Positions 25,078 through 38,041 of a stretch of 64,000 nucleotides of DNA are shown here, in pieces. The notes under the pieces are model-generated. The model had not been told where the DNA came from. It saw only the letters and a program-made list of their open reading frames with translations, and searched no databases. Each line of letters opens with the position of its first letter. The first letter of the stretch is position 1. The position numbers were made by a program, and so were the translations under genes. Origin of the DNA: Tetradesmus obliquus (Eukaryota > Chlorophyta > Chlorophyceae > Sphaeropleales > Scenedesmaceae); NCBI GenBank assembly GCA_030272155.1, contig CP126191.1, forward strand, positions 6,594,501-6,658,500. The letters are read 5' to 3'.

Positions 25078-26204
25078 GAGCCGTCTGCAGTCAGCCAGCT
25101 GCTGCAGCGCAGCAGCAGCCCAGCAGCAGCAGGCGCTGAGGCAGCTGCTGCAGTGGGGCAGGTGCTCGCCATGACAGGCTGCACCAGGTGCTGCACACAC
25201 AACAGCAGGTGCGCTTGCAACAGCAAACAGTGCAGTGCTGCTGTGAGACCGCCCAGGGCACAGCAGCAGCAGCACAGTGGCAGCAGTGTCACAAACCTTG
25301 GAGGCATTGCAACATGAGCAGGGGCAGTTGGCACCTCCGCCATTTGTCATTGTCGGCAACGACCCCAGCCTGCAGTTGTGTGAGCATGCGTGGCTTATCC
25401 ACCATGTATCTGAACCTCATGTTGTGGTTGTGCTGCAGGGCCTGGCAAGATGCGGCAGGGGCTGCAGGCGTGGTGGAGCAGCTCACAGCAGCACTGGCAG
25501 CACAGCAGCAGCAAGGTGGCAGCAGCAGTGCACTGGCAGACACGCTGCTGGCGCTGCTGTTTGTCTGCTGCGGCAATGTGGGCAATGCACAGCGGCTGGC
25601 TACGGCAGGCGCAGGCGCTCTGCTGAATGCTGGTGGGTGGCTGCAGCGGCGCTGCTGGTGCAGCAACTGTGCCGCATTCAACTGGAAGTTCCAGTCATGT
25701 TTGTGCCGCCTTGCTTATGTGCACTAGCCCATGCACTTGTCCTGGGAGCCCATGCGCTGTTACTAGATGTGCACAGCCCGCAGCCGGGCCATGGCACTGC
25801 AACTGCTGACACAATCTTGCTGTACTGCTGCCTGCAGTGCTGTCATCAGCTGCTGGTGCTGCTGCAGTCGTGCTGCAGCGCTGCTGCGTGCTGCTGGGGC
25901 TTGCTGCAGAGGCAGCAGGCTGCACAGACGCAACAGCGCAGCAGGAGCTGCAGTGCAGCCTGTCAGCCTTGAATGGTGTGCTGCAGCAGCAGCTGGAAAA
26001 ATGCGGCAGCAGCAGCAGCAGCAGCAATAGTGTTGCTGGTGCAGCTGTTTGGGCCATAACCAAGGTCGCTGCGCAGTTGCTGCAGTTCCACAGAAGCAGC
26101 AGTGTGTCAGCTCAGCAGCAGCTGTTCTGCAGCACTCTGCTTGCGGTGACACAGCTCCTTGCAGCTGTGGCAGATGCTGTGGGTGACAGCAAGGCCATGG
26201 GGAC

Positions 26205-26236
<32 letters not shown>

Positions 26237-29200
26237 GGCTTGCTGCAGAGTGCATTGCTTGCTGCTTTGTCCTGGCCCCTGCAACATGGCCCAGCACCCC
26301 TGCAGCAGCAGCAGCAGCAGATGCTGCGGATGCCAAGGTTCAGCTGCTGTGCGCGCTGGCAGCAGTGTCCAGATGGGGCTCTGAGCAGGGTACCACTGCC
26401 GGCAGCAGCAAGCTGGATGCTGGAGCTCCGGTGCAGGTGGGCACACCCAGGCAGAAGCAGAAGTAGCTCGTCCTCTGTTCACAAACCACTGCATCCCTGA
26501 TTGTTTTCCTCATGCATGCGCTTGGTGCATGCCTTCTGCCCTGGTCTGTCTCATCGCCTGCAGCTAAAGATTAATTTTTTCGTGTGTCCCCTGCTGCATT
26601 TGCTGCATTTGCTGCTGTGCAGGCGGCTGCAGCAGCGCTGTCAGAGCTAGTGGAGGCTGCCAGCAGCGACTGGCAAACACCCAGCAATGATGACACCAGC
26701 AGCAGCAGCAGCGACCAGCAGCAGCTGAGGCACCATGGCGCAGATGGCATCAGGCAGCTGCCAGCCTGCCTTGTGATGGCAGTGCTGCAGCAGCAGCAGA
26801 GCAGCACTGCACTGCCGCTGCTGCCGCAGCTAGCGACATGTCCTGCAGCAGCAGGAGCTGTGGCCACAGTGGAGGTGGTGTATGCTGGCAGCCCATCAGA
26901 GAAAGGCAGCGGCTGTGATGACAAGGACAGCTGCAGCAGCAAGGGCAGGCGCAGCGACCACAGTGACATCAGCATCAGTGGCAGGGACGAACTGCTCATC
27001 AGCTGCGGAGATGCACCTGCAGCAGCAAAAGCAGACGGGCAGCAGCTGCAACCAGAGCCACCTCCTGCCATCCCAGACCTGCAGCAACACAAGCAGCAGC
27101 CGCAGCAGCAGCAGAAGCAGAAGCAGCACTTGGGTGATGTGGATGCTATGCTTGCATCACAGCAGGGTGAGCAACTGCAGTCCCATCCTGTGGCAATTGA
27201 CCCAGCCGAGCAAACAAGTGGCAGCAGCAGCAGTGCAGACCAGCAGCAGCAGCAGATGCCGCAGCGCAGCAGCAGCAGATGCAGCATGAAGTCGTGCGGG
27301 GACGGCAGGCCAGACGGCAGCGGTAACAGCAGCAGCGGCGGGGCTGGCAGCAACAGCAACGGCAGTGGTGATTCAGGAGCGCCTGGAAGCAGCAGCGGCG
27401 GCAGCACGGGTGATGGTAGCAGCAGCGGCGGCGGCGGCCCTGCTGGCAGCGGCAGCAGTGGCAGTGGCGGCAGCAGTGGAGGCGATGACGATAGGCGTAA
27501 CAGCAGGCAGCAGCAGCAGCAGCCGGCATCACCCCCAGCCAATACTGAGGCTGCAGATGCAGCAGCAGCAGACATAGCAGCAGCAGCGGATGCAGCCGCC
27601 AGTGTTGGCTGCAGCGCCAGTGACCCTGTGGTGGTGCCTGCTGCTGCTGCTGCGCTGGGCACCAGCCCAGGCCTGAGGCTGTTCGGCACACCTGCCAGCC
27701 TGATGATCAGCAGCAGCAGCACCCCCTCAGGCCCACTGCCAGCTGGCATGCTGAGTCCCATGGCAGCACCAGGCACGCCAGTGGGCAACACGGGCAGCAG
27801 CAGCAGCGCAGGCGGCTTAGGCGGTTTTGCCTTCCCTGCAAACCTAAACCTTGGACCGCTCACGCTGCCACAGCAGCAGGAGCAAGGGTGCAGCCCCAGT
27901 CTTGCAGATGCCCTGCTATCCCCTATGGGGCTGTCAGGCTATGGCCAGGGCCTCAGCAGCCTCCTGCAGCAGCAGCAGCAGCAGCACGCGCTGCTAGGCT
28001 TGCCCCGCACGCCACCTGCTGCACTGGGCCATGGCGGCTTCTCTGGCTGGGGCCTGGCCAGTGGATCAGCAGCAACAGCAGCAGCAGCAATGCACCGCAG
28101 GGCGAGTGAGTCCAGTGGGCTGAGTGGCGGCGGTTTTGGGGGAGGGTTTGGTGCATTTGGTGGGCTGGGTGGCGGCGGCTGGAGCTCTGTGCCAGTGCAG
28201 CACCCGCAGCACATGCAGCAGCAGGCTCTCCAGCAGCAGCAGCAGCAGCAGCAGGCGGCTGGCGGTGGGCTGCTGCCTGACACGTGGCCCGGCACAGCAT
28301 CAGCAGGTGCACCAGGGCTGCATGGGCTGCTGCCACAGCAGCAGCAGCAGGCATCAGCAGTGGCTGCTGCGCCGCGGGCACCGCTGCCAGCTGCAGCAGC
28401 AGCGCCGCGGCCGCCCTGCCCGGCAGGCTCCCCGCTGCTGCTGTCGCCAGCAGCATCAGGCGGCCAGCCTGGCGCACCCGGCAACACACGGCTAGATGGC
28501 AGCCGCAGGGCTCTGTCTGGGCACTTGTGTGGCCAGCTGCACCTGCTGAACCCTGGCCTGATGGGGCTCATTGGCAGCAGCGATCCCAGCTTGGCGGCAC
28601 TGGCTGGCAGGGAGCTTGCGAGTTCTGAGCACGAGCACCTGATGAGTTGGCTCAGCAGCGACGAGTTGAGCAGGGCAGGGGCGGCTGGCAGCAGCAGCAG
28701 CGGCAGCATGCACGCAGCAGCAGCAGTGACTGCAGAGCCTGCAGCAGCAGCCTGCCTGGCTGGGCTGGTTCCTGCCCAAGATGCACAGCAGCAGGCAGCT
28801 GCAGAGCAGCAGGACGCTCTGCAGCAGCAGCAAAAGGCAGCAGCAACCGGCAAGGTGGCAGCAGCAGCACGGCAGCCGAAGGACAGTAGTGATGTGAGCT
28901 TGTCGCGCATGCGGGACCAGGGCCCTGCTGTGCCGCCTGGAATCAAGCCCAGCAGCACGTTTGGCACAATTGCTGCTGGCGGTGGTGGTGGTAGTGGCAG
29001 TCTTACAAGCGCGCAGAAGGCAGAAGGCAGCGCAGCCCCTGGTGTGCCCCCTCTGGCCCCTGGCAGTGCTGCTGCTGCTGTTGCTGCTGGCGCCAGCTCT
29101 GCTGCGTCAGTCAGCAGCGGCGGCATGAGCAGGACGGGCAGTGTAAGCAGCGCGGGCGGCAGCATGGCACACTCCTACTCAGGTGTGTGTGCTGCAGACA

Positions 29201-30502
29201 TTTAAAATGTCTTGGCAGCCTCTGCTCCATCCTGTGCCTGTACTGATTGTTGTGCAGCGATCAGACGTTGCCGCGAAGGGGCGCCCAACACCATGCACAC
29301 TCGCACACCTGCCCTCACACCCACAGTCTCACCTGGCCTGCCATCTGCACAGCCATCTGCGTCAGACCAGAACTCACACCTGCTGCCGCCACCTGTGCCC
29401 CTCCAACTGCCTTCACCCATTCCCTGCAGGCGACTCGCTGGAGGACCTAGAGGCGATGCGCCTGAGCAGCGCCTCCTTTGCCGCGGCATTAGAAGAGGCG
29501 GAGGCCATCGCGGCAAACGTGGAGGCGTCAATTGCCCGCCGTCAGCAGAAGCAGCAAGACGCGGCGGCGGCGGCGGCGGCGGCACAAGAGGCGGGGGCAC
29601 AGCCTACAACTGACAGGTGTGCATGGGGAGTGCGTGCAAGCATGCGGGGCAACAATAGGATGTTGTTCTTGGGTACCCTCTCACAGCTGGATGTGTAAAG
29701 ATGGTTCTGAGCCAAACCTACGACAGCCATGCCATGGTAGCATGACGCCGGCTGCAAACCAAACTCCCGCGACGTCCATCTGCCACGGCTTCTAGTTGAT
29801 GTCGCTGCGCAATCAAGCTCTACTCTCCACTCAGCGCACTGCTCTCCCCGCCCTCTTTGCCCCTGCTCACCTATCACCCCAGCAGGCCCACACCTGCAGA
29901 CGCCCTAGCAGGCGAGGACGCCCACTCCTGCCCCACAACATCATTCGCCCCAGCAGACAACACCTCACTCGAAGGCGCTGCAACCCTGGATGCCCCCAGC
30001 CCCTCACCCTCCCCCACTCCCTCAGACTCCTCAAACGAGTATGACCCTGCGGAGCTCACAAGGGGCCAGCCCAGCAGGCACCTGTGGCTGGGCAACCTGC
30101 ACCAGCGCCTGCCACGCAGCGTGCTGCGAGGCGTGTTTGAGCGCTACGGGCCGGTGGACGACGTGGTAACGTTTCCGGGGCGCATGTACGCGTTTGTGAA
30201 CTTCAAGGAGGCGGGCGATGCAGCAAAGGCGGCTGAGGCGGTGCAGGTGGGCTGCGGCAGTTTGAATGTGTGACAGCTGTAGCTTGGGACTGTGGCCGCT
30301 TAGCGGGTGGCGGCTGAGGCAGCTTGGTAGTGTATGTCGCGTGTGGCACATGCTGCGGTGAGGGCCGCAGAGATGTGTGTGTATGCAGCCACGGCATCTG
30401 CAAGCTGTACGTGTGTACGTGTGCTCTGGAGGCTTGCTTTGTGCAGCGTTCCCTCTGGCTCATTAACTGCAACTGCAGTATTTGCACCACCTGCCAACAC
30501 AC

Positions 30503-30570
<68 letters not shown>

Positions 30571-32925
30571 AGGACAAGGAGGTGCCGCTCATCACTGGCC
30601 CCAGGCGGCTGGTGGTCAAGTTCAGGCCCAGCAGGCGCGCCCTGGGCAAGGTGGCGGAGGCCATGGTGCCAGGACTGGTGGAGCCGGCCCGCGCAGGCAG
30701 CGCCAGCAGCAGCAACGCCAGCGGCAGCGCACCCAGCAGCACAGCAGGCAGCAGCGGCAACCTGGCAGCAGCAGGGGGTGCGGCGCAGGCGGCAGCAGGC
30801 GGTGAGGCGAGTCGGAGTAGCAGCAGCAGCAGCTTGGGTTGGCTAGCCGCAGCAGCAGCAACTAGCGGAGCAGCTGGGACTTCAGCAGCGGCGGCAGCAG
30901 CAGATGAGGCTGTTGAGCGTGCCAGTAGTGCAGGGGCCAGCTTGCCTCACTCGCTGTCCTCAGCATCACTAGCAGCTGACGCAACTGCTGAAGACAGCCA
31001 TGCATCTGACACAGCTGCAGCACTGGACCAGACACAGGGCGGCAGCGCAGCAGCAATAGCGGCAGCAGCGGCTGCTGCAGCAGCAGGCACACCAGGGCCC
31101 CTGAGCAGTACAGCAGCCGCTGCAGCTGCAGTTGCCGCTGCAGCAGCAGCTGTCGCCAGCAGCAGCACGGACAGCAATGCGGCTACTGCAGCACATGTGG
31201 CAGCTGCTGCTGCTGCGCTTGCTGCTGTTGATGCTGGGCTGCCGCAGGGCCCTGCTGCTGCTGCTGCTGCTGGCAGCAGTGATGCTGCAGGTGGTGATGA
31301 CTGTGACATCCCTGAAGGGAGACCCTCCAGGTGGGCCGCGTGACGCTGCCACGTGCTATGCCACGCAAGTTGGTGTGTAGCTGCTACTATGTGTGAAACG
31401 CATACAACTGGTGATGAGGGCCACGATGATGCCACGCTTCGCTCATCCCATGGTGAATGCTCCTTGCTACATCGGGCGGCGTGATCCATCCACTGTCTCG
31501 TTCATTACTCAACTTCCCACAAGCTGACTGTGCAGGCAACCCTCCTCAGCACGCGCCACACTGTCATCTCCCGCACCCATGCGCCTACCTCAAGATGCTG
31601 CTCATTCTGCTGCACCCTTACCCGCCCTCCTCCCCAAAGGCACCTGTGGCTGGGCAACATCCCGCTCAAGCCCAACCGCACAGCCATGGAGGCACTGTTC
31701 AGCCGCTTCGGGCCGCTTGAGAGCGTGCGCGTGTTCCCGGGCAAGACCTTTGCATTCGTCAACTTTGTGGCAGCAGGCCACGCCATACAGGCCAAGGCCG
31801 TACTGGACGGCCAGCCCAGCCCACACATCACAGGGCCCAAGCCACTGGTGATTAGGTTTCAGAAGGATACGGCAGGCGTGCCCCCGGCAGGGACGGTGGC
31901 GAAGGTCGGCGTGGACATTGCGTCTGCGCGCGCACGCAGTGAGTGGCGACAACGGCGGCTGTGTGGTGCGGTGCTGTGCAGCTGTGCAGAGCCATGGGTG
32001 TTGCGGCGTGGTCGAGCTGCTGCGAGATGCATGGGTTAAGACCCTAGGCTGCATCTGCAGCTGCTGCTGCGGCCAGTCATGCACACACAACACACCCGCT
32101 GCCGTGGGTGCTGCCTGCTCTTCTGCAGCACACTAGTCCACGAGCCATGCCAATCGCGCAGTGCTCTAACAGCATGATGATGCACATGATTTGCTTCTCC
32201 ATGGCTTTGCACTGACTGTACCATGCTGCTGCTGCTGCTGCTGCAGAGGGTGCTGTGCCGCGCACCTCGCTGACGGGCCTGCTGGGCCCCTCGCCTGGCG
32301 CAGCGGGTGGCGGCGGCAGCCTGGGCGGGCTGGGTGAGGATGAGCTGGCTGCTGCTGAGCCCGCGGTGAACCTCTCCAACAAGCTCAACCCCAACAACAT
32401 CCACTTCGACAGGGAGCTGGCCGCACGGTGCGTTGCGGCAGCAGGATCCAGCAGACACTATGCACAGGACTAGGACAATGTTTTGGAGGTTGTGATGGCT
32501 GTGCACTCGCAGGGTGTTATTGTGTCAGTTGTGTGCAAGCTTGCGTGGTAGCCGCGCCAATGGAAGCAGCATGCTGGCTGGCTGGCTGGCTGAACCATGC
32601 TGCTTGCCAGAGGTGTGGCGGCTGTACATGCCTCAACACCACACACTGACCAGAACTGTTGCTGCACTGTACCATATCAACGTGCCATCTCACTATGCCT
32701 GACTCCTCACCATGCTCCTGCTGCAGCTACAAGCGCATGTCCAAGGCAGAGAAGGAGGCGCTGTGGGCACATGACAGGGCGCTGCAGCAGCTGGAGCACA
32801 ACCCGGCAGCAGCAGCCACACTCTTTTCGGCAGCAGCAGCGGCAGCAGCCTCCGCAGCAGCAGCAGGCCAGCGTGCCCCAGGGACCCTGTTCGAGCAGCA
32901 GCTGCAGCACCCTGGAGGAGGCAAT

Positions 32926-32956
<31 letters not shown>

Positions 32957-34537
32957 CCTCCATCTACGGCCAGCTGATGTCTGCTGCAAACCCGCAGCTG
33001 GCAGCAGCAGCAGCTCTAGCGCAAGCGCAGGCCCGCGGGGCAAGTGCTGCGGGCCTCTACCAGCAGATGCCGGCAGCAGCCAGCCTGCAGAGTGCCTGGG
33101 GCAGTGCTGCTGCTGCCAACCCCTACCAGGCAGCGGCAGCAGCAGCAGCGCTGAACGCGCAAGGGCTGGGGGCGGCAGCAGGGCTTGGCCAGCAGGGTGC
33201 AGCAGCAGCAGCAGCGAACAGGCAGCTTGACCTGCTGGCGCAGCTAGGAGGGTATGGTGGCGCTGCTGGGCAGATGGCTGGAGGGGCCGCAGGGCTACAG
33301 CAGTACCTGGCAGCAGCAGCGGCGGCTGGCGGAGGCGGGCTGCATGCGGCGCTGCTTGGCCAGGTGCGGGGGCCTGCACGCCTGCTTGAAGCTCATTGTG
33401 TTTCAAGGCATCCTGTTGTGCCTGAACTACTTGTCGTACTCGTTGAGTGGGGTTGTGGGCGATGGCCTTTGAAGCGGCTTGCACCGTACTGCAGGGCTGC
33501 TGTAGCTGCTGCAACGTGCTGTGCTGCCTCCTGACTGCGTCTCACCTGCTGCATCTTCTCCTCCCTCGCTGCAGGCCAACCCTGCGCTGCTGCAGCAGAT
33601 GGCCAGCAGCTACTCCATGCCCATGCATGGCCAGCAGGACGCACACATGGCGGCAGCAGCAGCAGCAGCGCTGCAGCTCTCAGGCGGCCGTGACCCTGCC
33701 TCCCTCGCTGCCTTAGGCATGGACCAGGCCCTGCTGCAGGCGCAGCTCGCTGCTGCTACTGCTGCTGCTGCTGCATCCGGCGCACCAGCAGGCGGCATCA
33801 ACCCACTGCTAGCTGCTACAGGGCACGGCGGCGGCTACGGCGCTGCTGCTGCTGCTGGGGCTGGTCCTGGTGGCGGCTTGCATCGCATGGGTGGCCAGCA
33901 GGCAGCATCCATGCCACGTAGATCATACCCTGGCGCTGCTCCTGGGGCCACCTGGGAGCAGCAGCAGGCTGGCGGCAATGCAGCCATGGCTGAGTTTGGC
34001 AGCCTGAACGATGGCAGCGGCAGGCATAGCCAGCTGGCTTTTAGGGCCAGTACAACTGGCGCAAGCCTGATGGGGCCTGGAGGGGCATCAGCAGGCGCTG
34101 CGGGGCCTGGAGGCATGGGCGGAGGGCTGGGGCCTATCGGGCCATCTTCAGCAAGCAGTGCAGCGAACCGGGATGCAATGGCGGCGGCTGTTGCGAGTGC
34201 ATTTGGCGACCTGAGCCAGCAGCAGCATGCAGCAGGGTGGGGCGGCATGGCAGGCGCAGCTGGGCTCGGCGCTGCTGGCGGCGGCAGCAGCAGCGCTTGC
34301 GTGCAGTGGCCGCGGCACTTCATCTGCCCGCTGAGCGGCCAGATCATGGGTGATCCTGTGATGGCGGCTGATGGTCACACGTACGAGCGCGGCGCGATCG
34401 GCGACTGGCTGCGGCTGCGTGATGTGTCACCGGTGACGGGCCAGCCGCTGTCGAGTGCTGTGCTGCAACCCAACTACAGCCTGAGGCAGGCCATTGGCGC
34501 TGAGCTGGCCAAGCTGCAAGCAGCAGGCCTGATGTGA
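25078..34537 (+). CDS. Giant armadillo-like / two-RRM / U-box protein
   Basis: Exons that join in phase: 25078-25187, 25439-25632, 25838-26435, 26623-29182, 29430-29616, 29883-30246, 30573-31330, 31640-31938, 32247-32427, 32727-33363 and 33575-34537; the true 5' end is not found. Over 2,200 residues. The N-terminal part is helical and armadillo-like (GVVEQLTAAL, LLALLFVCCGNVGNAQRLA, AVWAITKVAAQLLQF). A huge Ser/Gln/Gly/Ala low-complexity exon follows. RRM1 has HLWLGNL and RMYAFVNF; RRM2 has HLWLGNI and KTFAFVNF. Both resemble the Spen/FPA type. Another Ala/Gln-rich region then leads to a C-terminal U-box (HFICPLSGQIMGDPVMAADGHTYERGAI...LSSAVLQPNYSLRQAI). U-boxes recruit E2 enzymes for ubiquitin transfer and RRMs bind RNA, so an RNA-guided ubiquitin ligase is inferred. 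Whether the armadillo part belongs to the same transcript rests on splice phase only. Confidence 0.75.
30504..30570 (+). repeat. (CTG)22 microsatellite directly before an acceptor site
   Basis: An uninterrupted CTG run of about 67 bp ends in CTGCAG, the 3' splice site of the exon that starts at 30573. The run takes the place of the usual polypyrimidine tract. It is likely to be length-variable. Confidence 0.9.
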
Positions 34538-37500
34538 GCTGATAATTTGCAAGAAGCAGGAGCAGAGCCGTGTTGTTGGTGTGGTGTGCTGGGTGCTTGT
34601 GGATGGATGGGGTAGTCCAGTTGAGTTGAGGCTTGGTTTTTCAGAGCTTGACTTGTTTGTCTCTGTGTGGCTTGATTCAGAGCTTACTTTGCTTGGATGT
34701 GAAGAAGCTAGGGTTTGTGTGCATAGCAGGCTGAGCGTCAGCCCTTGCCTCTCACAGTGCGCAGTGGCCTGATAGGTTTGGGTGTTGCAGTTACCGCTTG
34801 AATTGTGAAGCTGAAGCAGCACGTGGGCGGTGTGTGCATCGTTGGTGTGCAAACCATGGAGCCCTCAGCCATACAGGGCTGAAGAAGGCTGCAGATTTGC
34901 ACATTGCATCGTGCTAGTGCAATATAGTTGGATATCTGAATACTTACCTCAGGTTTACACATACCCTGGCCATGGACCAGCTGTTGCCAGGCGTGCAGTG
35001 CATCGCACTGTTGCGTGCATGACCATACACAACATGGCCAGCTTGCTTGCTGGGCAGCAAGCGGTCGCTGGTTATGCCTGCAGGGCAGCAAACAGCCCTG
35101 ATGAAACAGGCAACGGGCTGTGCAAGCAGCCCAAGCAGCTGCCTTGGCATGCCAGTCATCAGCTGCTGTGTGTCTTGCAGGGCCATGGCTCGGACCAATG
35201 CACGTACAGCATGGCATGTCTATGGTCAAACCATGGTCAGATCGGTATACATATCCTAAACTTGATGGGCGCCTTGCATGGCATATATGCTGTATGCTAT
35301 ATAGCAGTAGGCGGGCATTGAAGACAGCTTGTGATCAATACCGCGGTGCGGTGCACGGCAGAGCCTGTGCTGCCTTGCTGGCGGGGGTGCGGGGCATGAC
35401 TGCTGTGCAAGCACACAGCCAGCAAACTCATCAGGGCTGGTGTCGGACATCGGCGTCAATCTGCAGTATACTTATCGGAAGCTGGGTGATGTATACACGT
35501 CACACAGAGCTGCACAGCCCGCCAGCTTCAGCACCCGTAGCAGTGCATGCATCACATGCATCTTGCATCTGCATGTGCTGCATGCTGCACCAGGCAAAGG
35601 TGCGTGCGCGTGTTTGCTGTCGTGCAATGTGTTGCACGGCATGTGGCTCGGCAGTTGACAGCTGTGTGCCCTGGCAAGCATTACAGTGTCACTGTTGCTG
35701 CTTACATACAGGTTAACAGCAGCACAGACCGTAGTGCTCTTGCCGGGACCACATGTTCCATGTTTGCGCAGTGCATGCATACGCCATGCAGCAACAGGTG
35801 GTCGCATTCTGCAGTCTACAGTTGCATACATGTAGTTGCGTCCAATTGGCTGGACGGTTGAGTAGAGAGAATGCATGCTGTCAGCATCAACTCACTTGAT
35901 ACACACCTCTGGCCAGCATCCACACAGACAAAGCGAGCTGCAGCAGTGCTGCCTGGCGCCCGGCAGCTTCCTGGGAGTGGGTGTGGCTGCCAAGTAGTGC
36001 CTGCCAGGCGCATGTTGTGTTTGGAGAGAGCTGAGCGGCTGTGATACGATGTGTTGATACTTTCTTTCATGGCCAACAGAGCAGCACGGACCGTGCATGT
36101 CCGCAGCAGGCTGCCTGATTGGCGTGCATGCATTAACCTGTGTTGTGCGTGCCGTGTGCTAACAGAGGAGTCGCGGCAGTGCAAGCAGATGGGGGTGTTG
36201 CTGAATGAGCCAGCCCCTGTGGCTTGCACTGCGCCGCCACTCAGCTCCTGCCAGGGTTGGCGCAGTATAACTATCTTGTTGTGTCGGGTTATATTTGTGT
36301 CGCGCACCTTTGCGCGCACAAGAGTTCAGGCGAGCCAGCTACCTCTCAGGCGCCACCTGCCACCGCGTTCTGCAACCCTGTCGTTGCAGCGCTTACAGTG
36401 CATGCTGGCGGGTTGGGGCTGCAGGGCATGTGAACTTGGTGGTGCCGGAGAGGGCAGCTGGTTGTTGATCCAGTGCTTGACTACAGCTTGCATGGTGGCG
36501 TGCTAGACAGCTAGCAAGTGTTGGGAGTTGCTTGTTGGGTGGGTGGAGCTGGCCACTGGCCCCAGGCCTGTGTTCCCAGCACACATATATTCATACACAA
36601 TCGGGGACGGCATGCACCGCACACATGGCATGCAACATGCCATGCACAGTGCCCAGGTGCTGCAGCATGTGACGGAGCGTTACGAGATGTGATCTAATGC
36701 GACCAGGGCAGCAGCCGGCACAACATGCTCACAGGCTGCTGCTTGTCAGTGGTGTCAGGTTGTGCCACATGTGCTGTTGTGTGGTGGAGAGTGCACCGTA
36801 TTGTATGTGTGTTTCGGTGCGGCATCGTGAGACACGCGCGCTTGCTCTGCTCACACTGCACGGCGTCGGTTGACTGCCAGCTGTTCCCCTGTGTCATTTT
36901 GGAAGCCAACTTGCGCCTGTGCAGTTGTGTGGCAGGGCAGGGCTGTGCACACATGCAAATACATAAATATGTGATGTTGTAGTGGGAAGACGCCAGGCAC
37001 TTGCTTTGAACAGCTGCACGTTGTTGGCACGCTGACAGCTGCAACGCATGCAGCGAGTGCAGCTTGGTTTTCACGCAGCACAATCACGTGCGTAAGCGTG
37101 ACATGTGGAATACGGTGTCAGTTGCCTACAGGAACTGATACGGGGGCCTTGTTCCATGCTCCATATCTTGCAGGCTGAGGAGGGCGACGGAGTTGTGGTC
37201 CTCACCCTTGGTATACTCCACTCTGGGCTACACTCTTGGTGAAGTCCACGACTCCGTTGTCGTCCTCAGCGTGCAAGAGATTGAGCATGGAACAACGCGC
37301 CCGTGCCGTTCTTGTAGGGAACGGCGTGAACTTCAAGCTTTTGCGAGCACTGAATTGGCAGGTTGCCGGACGTGCTTGTTTTGCTGGCCCCTGACACTGC
37401 TCTTTCTACGCATGCCGGGGTTTCTTGCATACAGGTGCCCGTGCCTTGCATGCTATCTTTGTAGTGAACCCAGGGTACTGGTGCAGGGCCACACGGCGCA

Positions 37501-38041
37501 TTGACATTGCATTGGCACTGCATTAGCATCGCTTGTAGGGGCCTGCTCCAGTGGCGCAAAAGCCCGCAGCAGAACTTGTCCACGTTGTGTAAAGGTTGCA
37601 GGTTATGCAGTGATTGTAACACAGAGATACTTTCGGCGGAGAGCACATGTATATCTATACTTACAAGTCGTACCAAAACCAGCGGCACTCCAAAGTCAGC
37701 AGCAGGCTTGGTGCAGCATTGAGACGCAGCCGCCACACCATTCGTCTGCGCCGTATAGTTTCACATCAGCGCATGGCAGCCCATCTGGGTCACCTCATTT
37801 GAATAGCAGCGCGCTGTCGTGACACAGGCGCAAAAGTCCCTGAATGCATCCATGCAAACACGTTCAGAAGTAACCCTCAATGGCAAAGGACTTTCTCCTG
37901 CGGCTGCCGGGCCCAGAAGACGCCTCAATGGTAATTGGCACCACGGCCATTCACGTGGCAATGCTGCTAGCAGCGCTGCTTGCAACTTGCTGCTGCCAGA
38001 GCCAGGCGCAAAACAGCACAAGCCATACGCCGCAGCGCCGC
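34538..38041. other. Spacer between the RRM/U-box and TMEM14 genes
   Basis: About 3.5 kb between two converging genes. No protein-coding exon is convincing: open frames here lack domains and run equally on both strands. The main structure is a long inverted repeat at 37,121-37,322, listed separately. TGCATGC words and A/T-richer patches (about 35,230-35,310 and 36,580-36,600) are present. Confidence 0.4.
37121..37322. repeat. Long imperfect inverted repeat, possible small-RNA precursor hairpin
   Basis: The arm at about 37121-37206 pairs with the arm at about 37239-37322. The best-matched parts are TTGTTCCATGCTC against GAGCATGGAACAA, CTTGCA-GCTGAGGA against TCCTCAGC-TGCAAG, and GCCTACA-GAAC against GTTC-TGTAGGG. 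A loop of about 30 bp separates the arms, and roughly four of five positions pair. Green-algal microRNA precursors are often long near-perfect hairpins like this one; an old inverted duplication or a small non-autonomous transposon is the alternative. Confidence 0.6.

Noticed and set aside
26571-29165. Long minus-strand open frames (about 430 and 408 codons) rich in Leu/Ser/Cys
   Set aside because: They lie opposite the CAG/GCA-rich exon 26623-29182; triplet repeats keep the opposite strand open. No domains or splice logic.
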